DNA from: Candidatus Methylomirabilota bacterium
Lineage (GTDB): Bacteria > Methylomirabilota > Methylomirabilia > Methylomirabilales > 2-02-FULL-66-22
DNA: 8,258 nt
Assembly (NCBI GenBank): GCA_016208645.1
Contig: JACQXP010000417.1
Coordinates: 1-8,258 of the forward strand
Reading direction: 5' to 3'
Both the position numbers and the translations under genes were made by a program. The notes beneath the pieces are model-generated. The model was not told the origin of the DNA and made no database searches. It worked only from the letters and a program-made list of their open reading frames with translations. Positions 1 through 5,974 of the stretch are shown in pieces (positions within the stretch are counted from its first letter, which is position 1; the number at the start of each line of letters is the position of its first letter).

Positions 1-2
1 AC

Positions 3-227
3 ACCCCCGACGTCATCGTCGTCGAGCGGGGGAAGCCCGTGCGCCTGAACTTCGTCCGGCAGGAGTCGGCCTCGTGCTCCGAGATGCTCTTACTACCGGC
101 CTTCAACAAGAGCGCGAAGCTGCCCGAGGGCGAGACCGTCCCCGTCGAGTTCCTGCCCAAGGACCCGGGGGAATACGAGTTCCAGTGCCAGATGGGCATG
201 CTCCGTGGTAAGGTCATTGTGGAGTGA
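3..227 (+). CDS. Cupredoxin-like copper-binding protein, 3' end only
   Basis: The reading frame is open from the left edge and ends at a TGA at 225-227, so about 74 C-terminal residues are visible and the real start lies outside the window (the GTG at 39 is internal). The segment reads as an EfeO/plastocyanin-type cupredoxin domain: PDVIVVERGKPVRLNF near the edge, then a Cys in SCSEM, the stretch LPEGETVPVEF, and a terminal FQCQMGMLRGKVIVE. The Cys and Met residues of QCQMGM sit where type-1-like copper ligands lie at the end of the cupredoxin fold. From family knowledge, full-length relatives are about 110-130 residues with an N-terminal membrane anchor and often sit beside copper or other metal-transport P-type ATPases. 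The role here is inferred to be periplasmic or membrane-attached copper binding. The gene converges on the CDF exporter. Family confidence is high; function is less sure. Confidence 0.82.
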   Translation, partial: TPDVIVVERGKPVRLNFVRQESASCSEMLLLPAFNKSAKLPEGETVPVEFLPKDPGEYEFQCQMGMLRGKVIVE

Positions 228-278
228 AGTTTCGGGATGCCAGGGCCAGCCCCGGGACGCGCAGGGCCGCGGTGAGCC

Positions 279-295
279 AACTGAGCCGTTCAGTT
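279..295. repeat. Short inverted repeat between convergent genes
   Basis: AACTGA (279-284) and TCAGTT (290-295) form a 6-bp stem with a 5-nt loop in the 84-bp gap between the convergent cupredoxin and CDF genes. The position suits a bidirectional terminator, but neither strand has a T-run after it, so intrinsic termination is doubtful. Confidence 0.3.
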
Positions 296-311
296 CCCCA
301 GTACGCTTCAG

Positions 312-1331
312 TCAGTGGGAATGTACGGGCAGGCCGTCGTGGGCGTGCGCGGCGATCCGGTGATTGATCTCTCCCGCCTGATCGGTAGGATCCACGTGGA
401 TCACGGCGTTCCTCAGGTGGGGCAGGTGGTGGAGCGCCTGGTGGCGCACCTCCTTCGCGATCTCGTGGGCGGCGGCAACGGTCAGGCCCGCCTCCACGGC
501 GACGTTGACTTCGGCATGGAGGCGGTGGCCGATCCAGCGGGCGCGGACCTCGCCGACCTCCCGGACCCCGGGCACGTGGACGACCGCGTGGCGTAACTCG
601 TCCAGGATCTCGGGATCGAGCCCGTCCAGAGCCCGTGCGAAGACCGCTTTGGCCGATTGCCAGACGATCCCCAGGATGGCCACCATGATCAGGAGGCCGG
701 CGATTGGATCGGCCAGCGGATAGCCGAGCCAGACTCCCACGGCCCCGCCGAGCACCGCCAGGCTCGTCCAGCCGTCCACGCGGGCGTGATACCCGTCGGC
801 CACCAGGGCGGCACTCCCGATCTCCTTGCCGACCTTGATCCGAAAGATCGCCACGCCTTCGTTTCCCAGGAAACCAACGACCGAGGCTGCGACCACGGCC
901 CAGAGGTAGCCGACGGCCTGTGGCTGGAGCAGGCGCTGCACCGCCTCGTAGCCCGCGGCAATGGCGCTGAACAGGATCGTCAGCACGACGACGACACCGG
1001 CCAGATCCTCGACCCGACCGTAGCCGTAGGGGAACCTACGGGTGGGTCTGAGCCGGGCGAAGGCGAAGGCGATCCAGAGGGGGATGGCGGTAGCCGCGTC
1101 CCCGAAGTTGTGGATGGTGTCGGCCAGGAGGGCCACGCTGCCAGACAGCCACACCACGAGGACCTGGAGCAGGGCGGTGACCAGCAGGCCGGCGAACGAC
1201 CACTTCAGCGCCCAGATCCCCCGCGCCGTCGTGGCGATGGACGGATCCACCAAGCCGTGGGCGTGAGCGTGTCCCGGTGGATGCTGCGTCGGCCCGGGGT
1301 CGGGATGTCCGCGAGGGTGGAGAAACGCCAT
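312..1331 (-). CDS. Cation diffusion facilitator (CDF) family metal exporter, Zn-type
   Basis: A 339-residue inner-membrane divalent-cation/proton antiporter of the CDF family, exporting metal from cytoplasm to periplasm. The start is the ATG at 1331, preceded by AAGGAGA; an upstream in-frame extension to 1802 runs through the promoter region and arsR and is not credible. Residues 1-27 are His-rich (HPPGHAHAHG), a common metal-binding feature. About six helices follow: helix 2 carries LADTIHNFGDA (H74 and D78) and helix 5 carries VADGYHARVDG (H182 and D186). These two HxxxD pairs are the CDF transport site, and this His/Asp set is usual in Zn/Cd exporters. Residues from about 235 form the cytoplasmic C-terminal domain with HVPGV, RLHAEVNVAV and NAVIHVDP, whose His residues can bind regulatory metal. 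The gene is divergent from the CadC-like regulator, which probably controls it. Metal preference is inferred, not shown. Confidence 0.93.
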   Translation of the reverse strand: MAFLHPRGHPDPGPTQHPPGHAHAHGLVDPSIATTARGIWALKWSFAGLLVTALLQVLVVWLSGSVALLADTIHNFGDAATAIPLWIAFAFARLRPTRRFPYGYGRVEDLAGVVVVLTILFSAIAAGYEAVQRLLQPQAVGYLWAVVAASVVGFLGNEGVAIFRIKVGKEIGSAALVADGYHARVDGWTSLAVLGGAVGVWLGYPLADPIAGLLIMVAILGIVWQSAKAVFARALDGLDPEILDELRHAVVHVPGVREVGEVRARWIGHRLHAEVNVAVEAGLTVAAAHEIAKEVRHQALHHLPHLRNAVIHVDPTDQAGEINHRIAAHAHDGLPVHSH

Positions 1332-1386
1332 GCTCGTTCTCCTTCGTTTTTCTGTTCGCGTGATGTTGGGCCGGGTCGGGCGACGC

Positions 1387-1415
1387 ATTCTCGGTCGCCA
1401 GGACTGCCCTGTCAA
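1387..1415 (-). promoter_or_regulatory. Predicted sigma-70-type promoter of the CDF gene
   Basis: On the minus strand, TTGACA (1415-1410) is a perfect -35 box. After a 17-bp spacer comes GAGAAT (1392-1387), a 4/6 match to the -10 consensus. This gives a leader of roughly 50 nt before the ATG at 1331. The -35 box overlaps a 7-bp palindrome arm, so occupancy of that palindrome would be expected to affect this promoter. Confidence 0.55.
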
Positions 1416-1421
1416 GGGCAG
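1404..1421. promoter_or_regulatory. Perfect 7-bp palindrome over the CDF -35 box (candidate operator)
   Basis: CTGCCCT (1404-1410) and AGGGCAG (1415-1421) are exact inverted repeats separated by GTCA. The right arm and spacer contain the minus-strand -35 box. The location fits an operator for a dimeric repressor such as the adjacent ArsR-family protein. However, the G+C-rich sequence differs from the A+T-rich dyads classically bound by SmtB/CadC proteins, so the binding protein is uncertain. Confidence 0.45.
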
Positions 1422-1470
1422 CCGAACTTGGCCTGAAGCGCGCCTTGGGAGGAACCTGGGAAGATCGCCC

Positions 1471-1499
1471 TTGACACGAGCGCCTGGATCTATTAACAT
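1471..1499 (+). promoter_or_regulatory. Predicted sigma-70-type promoter of the ArsR-family regulator
   Basis: TTGACA (1471-1476), a 17-bp spacer and TAACAT (1494-1499, 4/6) form a good promoter pointing at the regulator. Transcription would start near 1506, leaving only 15-25 nt before the candidate ATGs at 1522 and 1531. There is no recognisable Shine-Dalgarno sequence, so the message would be short-leadered. The unusually A+T-rich stretch 1491-1525 overlapping the -10 region is the likeliest autoregulatory operator; it holds a weak dyad of ACATACTTG (1496-1504) against AATGAATGT (1517-1525), 6 of 9 positions pairing. Confidence 0.6.
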
Positions 1500-1521
1500 A
1501 CTTGCACAGATATCGAAATGA

Positions 1522-1896
1522 ATGTGTGCCATGCCACAGAAGCGTCGTACCGTTCCGGGATGTGAGACCTTCCAGCTCGATCCGGCCAAGATCCGGCGGC
1601 TGGAGCCGACCCTCAAGCGGACCGAGGGGTTGGCGGACGTGTTCGCCATCCTGGCGGACGCGACCCGGACCAAGATCCTCTTCGCCGTGTCCCAGGAAGA
1701 ACTGTGCGTCTGCGACCTGGCCGGGCTGTTGGGATTGAGCGTGTCCACGGTCTCGCACCACCTGCGCCTACTGCGAACCGCCCGCCTGGTCCGGCACCGC
1801 AAAGAGGGGCGGATGGTCTACTACCACCTGGCGGACGATCATATCGTGACCCTGATGCGGGTCTGTATGGCCCATATCCGCGAGGGGCGAAGGTGA
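1522..1896 (+). CDS. ArsR/SmtB-family metal-sensing repressor, CadC-like
   Basis: A 124-residue winged-helix repressor that would release operator DNA on binding Cd, Pb or Zn. The family core is clear: LADATRTKIL near residue 45, then ELCVCDLAGLL, with the recognition helix SVSTVSHHLRLL (73-84) and the wing RHRKEGRMVYYHL. C62 and C64 form the CXC of the alpha-3 metal site; C14 (and C2 if the first ATG is used) can supply N-terminal ligands. D105, H107, H118 and E121 match in spacing the alpha-5 zinc site known from CadC and SmtB, so both metal-site types appear to be present. The start is ambiguous: ATG at 1522 or 1531, neither with a clear ribosome binding site. The gene is divergent from the CDF exporter and upstream of the P-type ATPase, so it probably controls both. 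The family call is firm; the inducing metal is inferred. Confidence 0.93.
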   Translation: MCAMPQKRRTVPGCETFQLDPAKIRRLEPTLKRTEGLADVFAILADATRTKILFAVSQEELCVCDLAGLLGLSVSTVSHHLRLLRTARLVRHRKEGRMVYYHLADDHIVTLMRVCMAHIREGRR

Positions 1897-2192
1897 TTCC
1901 TCGAAACCGGGCGCGCCGACAGCGCCGCCACTGGGAGGTCCGGATCGCGCTCCTCTTGCTCACCCTGATGTTGGCCCTGGCCCCGGCAATTGACCGGGCG
2001 GCCGAGGCGCGTGGGCTGGATGGCGACAGCCAGCCCGCCAGGGCCCTGGATCTCTGTTCCGTGCCGGGTCTGGTTCTGGTGCCCGTGGCGCCCAGACCGG
2101 CAGGATTAGCGAGCCCTCTGACCGACCTCCTGACTCTGCTCTTCCCATCGCCCGTAGCCCGCGTTACCGATCACCCCCCGCGTCCGGCCTGA
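1893..2192 (+). CDS. Small single-helix membrane or secreted protein, unknown function
   Basis: A 99-residue ORF starting with GTG at 1893, overlapping the regulator's TGA by the 4-base GTGA arrangement typical of translational coupling. The N-terminus is strongly basic (about ten Arg/Lys/His in the first 18 residues), followed by a hydrophobic segment (IALLLLTLMLALAPAI, about residues 18-33) and then a Pro/Ala/Leu-rich remainder with one Cys near 54. This could be a signal peptide or an anchor with the basic end inside the cell. I do not recognise a family. It fills the space between the regulator and the ATPase, with 77 nt to the ATPase start. Because the sequence is G+C-rich and such ORFs arise by chance, reality is moderate; the coupled start and hydrophobic pattern argue for it. 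A metal-locus accessory role is only inferred from position. Confidence 0.45.
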   Translation: MIPRNRARRQRRHWEVRIALLLLTLMLALAPAIDRAAEARGLDGDSQPARALDLCSVPGLVLVPVAPRPAGLASPLTDLLTLLFPSPVARVTDHPPRPA

Positions 2193-2228
2193 CCGCCTGT
2201 TCCTCCTGGCCTCACGTTCGTCTGTTTT

Positions 2229-2257
2229 GCACCAGGCATTCGGTGCCTTATTTTTTC
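2229..2257 (+). terminator. Hairpin plus T-tract before the ATPase start: terminator or attenuator candidate
   Basis: AGGCA (2234-2238) pairs with TGCCT (2244-2248) around a TTCGG loop and is followed by TATTTTTTC (2249-2257), the layout of a short intrinsic terminator. A competing stem, GCACC (2229-2233) with GGTGC (2242-2246), uses overlapping bases, so the two folds exclude each other. The T-tract ends directly at the AGGAG ribosome binding site (2258-2262) of the ATPase. It could reduce read-through from the regulator into the pump or act as a regulated leader. A 5-bp stem is weak, hence the modest confidence. Confidence 0.4.
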
Positions 2258-2269
2258 AGGAGTGGCTCC

Positions 2270-4855
2270 ATGACCACACAAATGCTTGAAGTCCCCGTCC
2301 TTCTCCCTGAGGCGGAAGACTGCGCTGCCTGCGCCGAGCGACTGCGCACCACGCTCAGCACGGTGAAGGGCATCGCCGCTGCGGAGCTGGATGCGACCGG
2401 GCGGCGGCTCATGTTGACCTATGACCCGGCGCTGGTGTCTCTCCCGACCCTGGAGGCCCGGGTCCGGGAAGCCGGCGTGGCCCTGGGGCGGCGATTCCGC
2501 CACGCCACCCTCCGGTTGGAGGGCCTGCATTGCCCGGATTGTGCCGGGGCGGTGGAGCACGGTGTGGCCCACGTCCCCGGGGTCCTCAGCGCCGCGGCGA
2601 GCTTCGCGGCGGCGAGACTCCACGTCGAGTACGATGCGGACGTCGCAGACTTGACGCGGATCGCGGACGCAGTAAGCCGCACCGGATACCGCGCCGTCAT
2701 CTCGGGAGCGGTCTCCGACGCGGTTGTTGTTCGCGTGCCGGAGATGGACTGCCAGGACGAGGTAAAAGCCATCGAGAGCAAACTCCGCACCCTGCCGGGC
2801 GTCGCCTCCTGGCAGGTGAACCTGCTGGAGCGCAGCCTGCGGATCCAGTTTGATCCGAAGGCCCTCTCGCCGGATGCGCTCGTTGCAGCCATCAAGGACC
2901 TGGGGATGACCCCGGTCTTGGCGAGCCTGGCCGCCGCCCGCGTCACATGGCGGCGAGACCCGCTGCTGCTCTCGACCGCGGCCTCGGGCTTCCTCCTGGG
3001 GAGCGCCCTGCTGGTCGGCTGGCTGGATACAGCGCCCGCGGTGGGCATGGGTCTGTACACCGGGGCCCTGCTGGCTGGAGGCTGGATGACCGCCCGCAAG
3101 GCCCTCCGGGCTGCTCTGGCCCGCCGCCTGGACATGAACGTGTTGATGACGATCGCCGTGGTGGGGGCGGTGCCGATCGGAGAATGGGCCGAGGCGGCGA
3201 CCGTGGCGTTCCTGTTCGCCCTGGCCCAGCTTCTGGAGACCTACAGCCTAGACCGGGCGCGGCAGGCGGTCCGGCGCCTACTGGATGTCGCCCCGCCGGA
3301 GGCAACTGTCCGGCGGAACGGGGTGGAGGTGCGCGTCCCGGTGGCAGCGGTCAACCCGGGGGAGGCGATCCTGCTCCGGCCGGGGGAGCGGATCCCCCTG
3401 GATGGGATCGTCCGGGCGGGGATCTCGGGGGTGAACCAGGCCTCGATCACCGGAGAGTCTATGCCGGTGGAGAAGATGCCCGGCGCCCACGTCTTCGCCG
3501 GCTCCATCAACGGCGAGGGGGCGCTCGAAGTGGAGGTGACTCACCGCGCGCAGGACACGATGCTGGCGCGGATCATTGCCCTCGTGGAAGAGGCCCAGGC
3601 GCAGAAAGCGCCGGCCCAAGCATTCGTGGAGCGGTTCGCGGGGATCTACACGCCGGCCGTGATTGCCGGGGCGGTTCTCATCGCAAGCCTGCCCCCGATC
3701 CTCCTGGGGCAACCGGCGTGGCCGTGGATCTACCGGGCCCTGGTCCTCCTCGTCATCGCCTGTCCCTGCGCGCTGGTGATCTCGACCCCGGTCGCCGTGG
3801 TCTGCGGCATGGCGCGGGCCGCGCGAGCGGGCGTGCTGATCAAGGGGGGGCGATACCTCGAGGCGCTGGGGCAGCTCAGAGCCCTGGCCCTGGACAAGAC
3901 GGGCACACTTACCCGGGGGACGCCGGCGGTGGTCGAGATCCGGCCCCTGAACGGCGCTGATTCGGCAGAAGTCCTCCGTCTGGCGGCGGCCGTGGAGGCT
4001 CGGTCGGAACACCCCCTTGCCGCCGCGATCCTTCAGGCTGCCCGGGCGCAGGGCATCGCCTGGCCGGATGCGACCAGGTTCACGGCCGTCGCCGGCCGGG
4101 GGGCGCACGCCGAAGTCAACGGGCGCCGGTACCACCTTGGAAGCCATCGGTACGCAGAGGAGCTGGGGGTGTGCAACGGCGACATTGAGAAGCACCTCCA
4201 AGAACTGGAGGCGGGCGGGCAGACACCTGCCATCCTGAGCGATGGCGCCCGGGTGCTGGGCATCTTGGGGCTGGCGGATCAGGTCCGGGACGCGGCGCCG
4301 GAGACCCTGGCGGAGCTGCGGCGCCTGGGGGTCTCCCCGCTTATCATGCTGACCGGGGACGTCCGGGGGACGGCTCAGGCCATCGCCCGCCGGGTCGGCG
4401 TGGACGAGGCCCGCGCCGAGCTTCTTCCGGAGCAAAAGGTCGCCGCCGTCAAGGATCTGGTTCGGGAGCACGGCCACGTCGGGATGGTCGGCGACGGGAT
4501 CAACGACGCGCCCGCCCTGGCCGCGGCCACCGTGGGCATCGCTATGGGAGCGGCGGGGGCCGATGCCGCCATCGAGACGGCCGACGTCGCCCTGATGAGC
4601 GACGATCTGCGGCAGCTCCCCTTCGCCGTTTCCCTGGCTCGGCGTGCCCTGCGGATCATCCGGGCCAACATCGCCCTTTCCCTGCTGACCAAGGCCGCTT
4701 TCGTCCTCCTGGCCGTGCTGGGACAGGCCACGCTGTGGATGGCCGTCGCCGCCGACATGGGCACCTCTCTGGTCGTCATCTTCAACGGGATGCGGCTGCT
4801 GCGAAACGGGTGGCCGCAGCCTGTGGCAACGTCCGTATGGCGGTCGTCTTCGTGA
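2270..4855 (+). CDS. cadA: P1B-2-type Zn/Cd/Pb-translocating P-type ATPase with three HMA domains
   Basis: An 861-residue inner-membrane ATP-driven exporter of soft divalent cations (ZntA/CadA group). The ATG at 2270 has AGGAG 7 nt upstream; a GTG at 2243 lies inside the leader hairpin and is unlikely. Three N-terminal metal-binding domains differ in ligands: C18/C21 (CAAC), C88/C91 (CPDC) and C161 with E164 (MDCQDE). Catalytic motifs are complete: TGES 394-397, membrane CPC 498-500, DKTGT 542-546 with phosphorylated D542, SEHP ending at P582, TGD 695-697 and GDGIND 741-746. Near the end, N800, K808 and D829 (ADMGTSL) match the Zn/Cd/Pb subgroup rather than copper pumps. Eight membrane helices are expected. 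Length exceeds the usual 700-750 residues because of the extra HMA domains. It sits downstream of the CadC-like repressor, which probably regulates it. The symbol is by subfamily; zntA would be equally defensible. Confidence 0.95.
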   Translation: MTTQMLEVPVLLPEAEDCAACAERLRTTLSTVKGIAAAELDATGRRLMLTYDPALVSLPTLEARVREAGVALGRRFRHATLRLEGLHCPDCAGAVEHGVAHVPGVLSAAASFAAARLHVEYDADVADLTRIADAVSRTGYRAVISGAVSDAVVVRVPEMDCQDEVKAIESKLRTLPGVASWQVNLLERSLRIQFDPKALSPDALVAAIKDLGMTPVLASLAAARVTWRRDPLLLSTAASGFLLGSALLVGWLDTAPAVGMGLYTGALLAGGWMTARKALRAALARRLDMNVLMTIAVVGAVPIGEWAEAATVAFLFALAQLLETYSLDRARQAVRRLLDVAPPEATVRRNGVEVRVPVAAVNPGEAILLRPGERIPLDGIVRAGISGVNQASITGESMPVEKMPGAHVFAGSINGEGALEVEVTHRAQDTMLARIIALVEEAQAQKAPAQAFVERFAGIYTPAVIAGAVLIASLPPILLGQPAWPWIYRALVLLVIACPCALVISTPVAVVCGMARAARAGVLIKGGRYLEALGQLRALALDKTGTLTRGTPAVVEIRPLNGADSAEVLRLAAAVEARSEHPLAAAILQAARAQGIAWPDATRFTAVAGRGAHAEVNGRRYHLGSHRYAEELGVCNGDIEKHLQELEAGGQTPAILSDGARVLGILGLADQVRDAAPETLAELRRLGVSPLIMLTGDVRGTAQAIARRVGVDEARAELLPEQKVAAVKDLVREHGHVGMVGDGINDAPALAAATVGIAMGAAGADAAIETADVALMSDDLRQLPFAVSLARRALRIIRANIALSLLTKAAFVLLAVLGQATLWMAVAADMGTSLVVIFNGMRLLRNGWPQPVATSVWRSSS

Positions 4856-4940
4856 TCCTGCGAAAGTACGGCTCCGCGTGAAAGCTGCCGGCGGGGAAGC
4901 CCGGAGGGCTCGGGGATCCTGCGGGCGGGGGAATGGTAAC

Positions 4941-5405
4941 ATGGGGCAGTCGGGACGGGGGTTCCTCGTTGGAGCGCTTGCGCTTTGCGGGATCGTTCTC
5001 ATCATTTCGGGGATCTTCACAGGCCTCGCCGGCAGCCTCTTCGGGCAATGGAGCAGACAAGTGACGCCTGAACAACTGCACTGGTTGTTTTCGGCACAGT
5101 TAGTCCTTGCGACCGTGCTCGGAGGAAGAGGATGCCGAGACCCGGATGGCAATGACCGGAGACCCAGGTGTATGAGGCGCGACGTCGCAGCCGGTTCGCT
5201 CGCCGTTGGCGTGGTGGCCGTGTGCTTTATCGTCCGTTCTGTGGTCCAAGCGGCGATGGCCTTGGGCCAGGAGATCCCGGTCATCCCCGGGCTGTTCAGC
5301 CTCCGCTACGTTCGGAATCCGGGGGCGGCCTTCGGCCTGTTCGCGGCGGCACCCGCGAAATTCCGCCTTCCGTTTTTCCTCGGGATGAGCTATCGCATAA
5401 GATAG
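4941..5405 (+). CDS. Hybrid frame: one-helix membrane segment joined to an LspA N-terminal remnant
   Basis: A 154-residue frame begins at the ATG at 4941, after a GGGGGA purine run; the frame is open back to a GTG at 4878 but no ribosome binding site supports that start. Residues 8-33 (GFLVGALALCGIVLIISGIF onward) are a hydrophobic helix, and 34-60 hold a second weaker one (QLHWLFSAQLVLATVL). I do not recognise this part. A hydrophilic Arg/Asp-rich linker (61-80) leads into residues 79-150, which clearly resemble the start of signal peptidase II and then stop at YRIR. The abrupt change of character and the missing catalytic half suggest a fusion of fragments, not a designed protein. It lies 85 nt after the ATPase, same strand. 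Expression is possible; peptidase activity is not expected. Confidence 0.45.
   Translation: MGQSGRGFLVGALALCGIVLIISGIFTGLAGSLFGQWSRQVTPEQLHWLFSAQLVLATVLGGRGCRDPDGNDRRPRCMRRDVAAGSLAVGVVAVCFIVRSVVQAAMALGQEIPVIPGLFSLRYVRNPGAAFGLFAAAPAKFRLPFFLGMSYRIR
5172..5405 (+). pseudogene. lspA: Truncated signal peptidase II (lspA) remnant
   Basis: From the ATG at 5172 (GGAG 10 nt upstream) the frame encodes 77 residues. GQEIPVIPGLFSLRYVRNP followed by GAAFGLFAA and FRLPFFLGMS is the hallmark of LspA from the first periplasmic loop into helix 2. Intact LspA is about 150-180 residues and its two catalytic Asp residues lie in the C-terminal half (the GNLIDR...DF and FNVAD regions); these are absent here. The conserved helix-1 DQxxK is replaced by CFxxR, although the Asn of RNPGAAF is kept. 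I infer a non-catalytic relic. LspA-like genes are known neighbours of metal P-type ATPases (PbrC, PbrBC), so it probably once belonged to the upstream efflux operon. An intact lspA for lipoprotein processing should exist elsewhere in the genome. A sequencing or assembly deletion is an alternative. Confidence 0.75.
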
Positions 5406-5426
5406 GCCGGAGGAGGGATAAGGCTA

Positions 5427-5873
5427 ATGGTGCTCATCGGGAAATCTGTTGCGCTCTTCGTGTTGGCGGGATTGTTCGAGATCGGCGGGGGCTACCTGGT
5501 GTGGCAGTGGTGGCGGAACGGTGCCCCCTGGTTCCTCGGTGCGATCGGCGCGATCGTACTGTTCCTCTATGGGGTTGTACCCACGTATCAGCCCGCGCAC
5601 TTTGGCCGCGTGTACGCAGCATACGGCGGTTGGTTTGTGGTCCTCTCCATCCTGTGGGGGTGGGGAGTGGACCGTCTGGCCCCCGATCGCTACGACCTTC
5701 TGGGCGGGCTGATCTGTCTCCTTATGTCCCCTCATCCAGGGGACGCCGGGGAGATGGCCAGAGGTTGGTCTCACCACACCAGCACGCGCTGCGCCATATA
5801 CGTGAATCCTTTTCCGTTCAATCGGACCAGAATGAATAGGGCAAGGGAGAAGATTGGCGGGACGAGGCAATGA
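5427..5873 (+). CDS. ynfA: YnfA-family (UPF0060) small membrane protein with aberrant C-terminus
   Basis: A 148-residue product starting at the ATG at 5427, with AGGAGGG ending 9 nt upstream. Residues 1-98 match the YnfA family: FEIGGGYLVWQWWR in helix 1, a second helix, then the signature HFGRVYAAYGGWFV and WGWGVDRLAPDRYDLLGG. Normal members are about 105-110 residues with four helices, ending in a hydrophobic fourth helix after that GG. Here the helix stops after LICLL (about residue 99) and continues as about 49 hydrophilic residues (MSPHPGDAGEMARGW onward) with no family resemblance. Neither alternative reading frame restores the helix, so this looks like a rearrangement or deletion junction near 5724 and not a single-base frameshift. 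YnfA proteins resemble small multidrug resistance transporters. The gene starts 21 nt after the lspA relic. Function is probably impaired. Confidence 0.8.
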   Translation: MVLIGKSVALFVLAGLFEIGGGYLVWQWWRNGAPWFLGAIGAIVLFLYGVVPTYQPAHFGRVYAAYGGWFVVLSILWGWGVDRLAPDRYDLLGGLICLLMSPHPGDAGEMARGWSHHTSTRCAIYVNPFPFNRTRMNRAREKIGGTRQ

Positions 5874-5974
5874 TAACGCACCGCCTGTCACTCCGCATGA
5901 CGCGGGCACCCGAGATGGGGGCCTCGCACAGGTTCAGAAGACCACTTTCAATGGAAGAAGAGGAGACACGACCA
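5724..5974. other. Non-homologous stretch downstream of the ynfA junction
   Basis: From about 5724 the sequence no longer resembles YnfA, although the frame stays open to 5873; 5874-5960 then has no recognisable gene before the AGGAG of the DUF302 gene. It is visibly less G+C-biased in places (CATATACGTGAATCC; TTCAATCGGACCAGAATGAA) than the flanks. I see no transposase, terminal inverted repeat, tRNA or convincing minus-strand gene. It probably represents foreign or rearranged DNA next to the truncated ynfA. Confidence 0.4.

Noticed and set aside
657..1436. 259-residue open frame on the plus strand opposite the CDF gene
   Set aside because: Low-complexity shadow composition; the opposite strand holds a complete CDF protein with a good ribosome binding site.
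1332..1802. N-terminal extension of the CDF frame to 1802
   Set aside because: It would run through the divergent promoter and the regulator gene and is not CDF-like; the ATG at 1331 has AAGGAGA upstream.
2227..2254. Promoter TTGCAC-N16-TATTTT directly before the ATPase
   Set aside because: It would start transcription at about 2261, removing the AGGAG ribosome binding site of the gene; the terminator/attenuator reading fits better.
2947..3960. 337-residue open frame in an alternative plus-strand frame inside the ATPase
   Set aside because: Gly/Pro/Arg-rich shadow, with no start signal and no domain.
4898..4910. Small inverted repeat AGCCC-GGA-GGGCT after the ATPase
   Set aside because: A 5-bp stem with a 3-nt loop and no T-run; expected by chance in DNA this rich in G+C, so not called a terminator.
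3278..5284. 668-residue open frame on the minus strand opposite the ATPase
   Set aside because: Antisense shadow of a strongly G+C-biased gene: Pro/Arg/Gly/His-rich with no recognisable domain, while the plus strand encodes every P-type ATPase motif.
5168..5839. 223-residue alternative frame across lspA and ynfA
   Set aside because: Arg/Gly/Pro-rich shadow; it does not restore either truncated protein.
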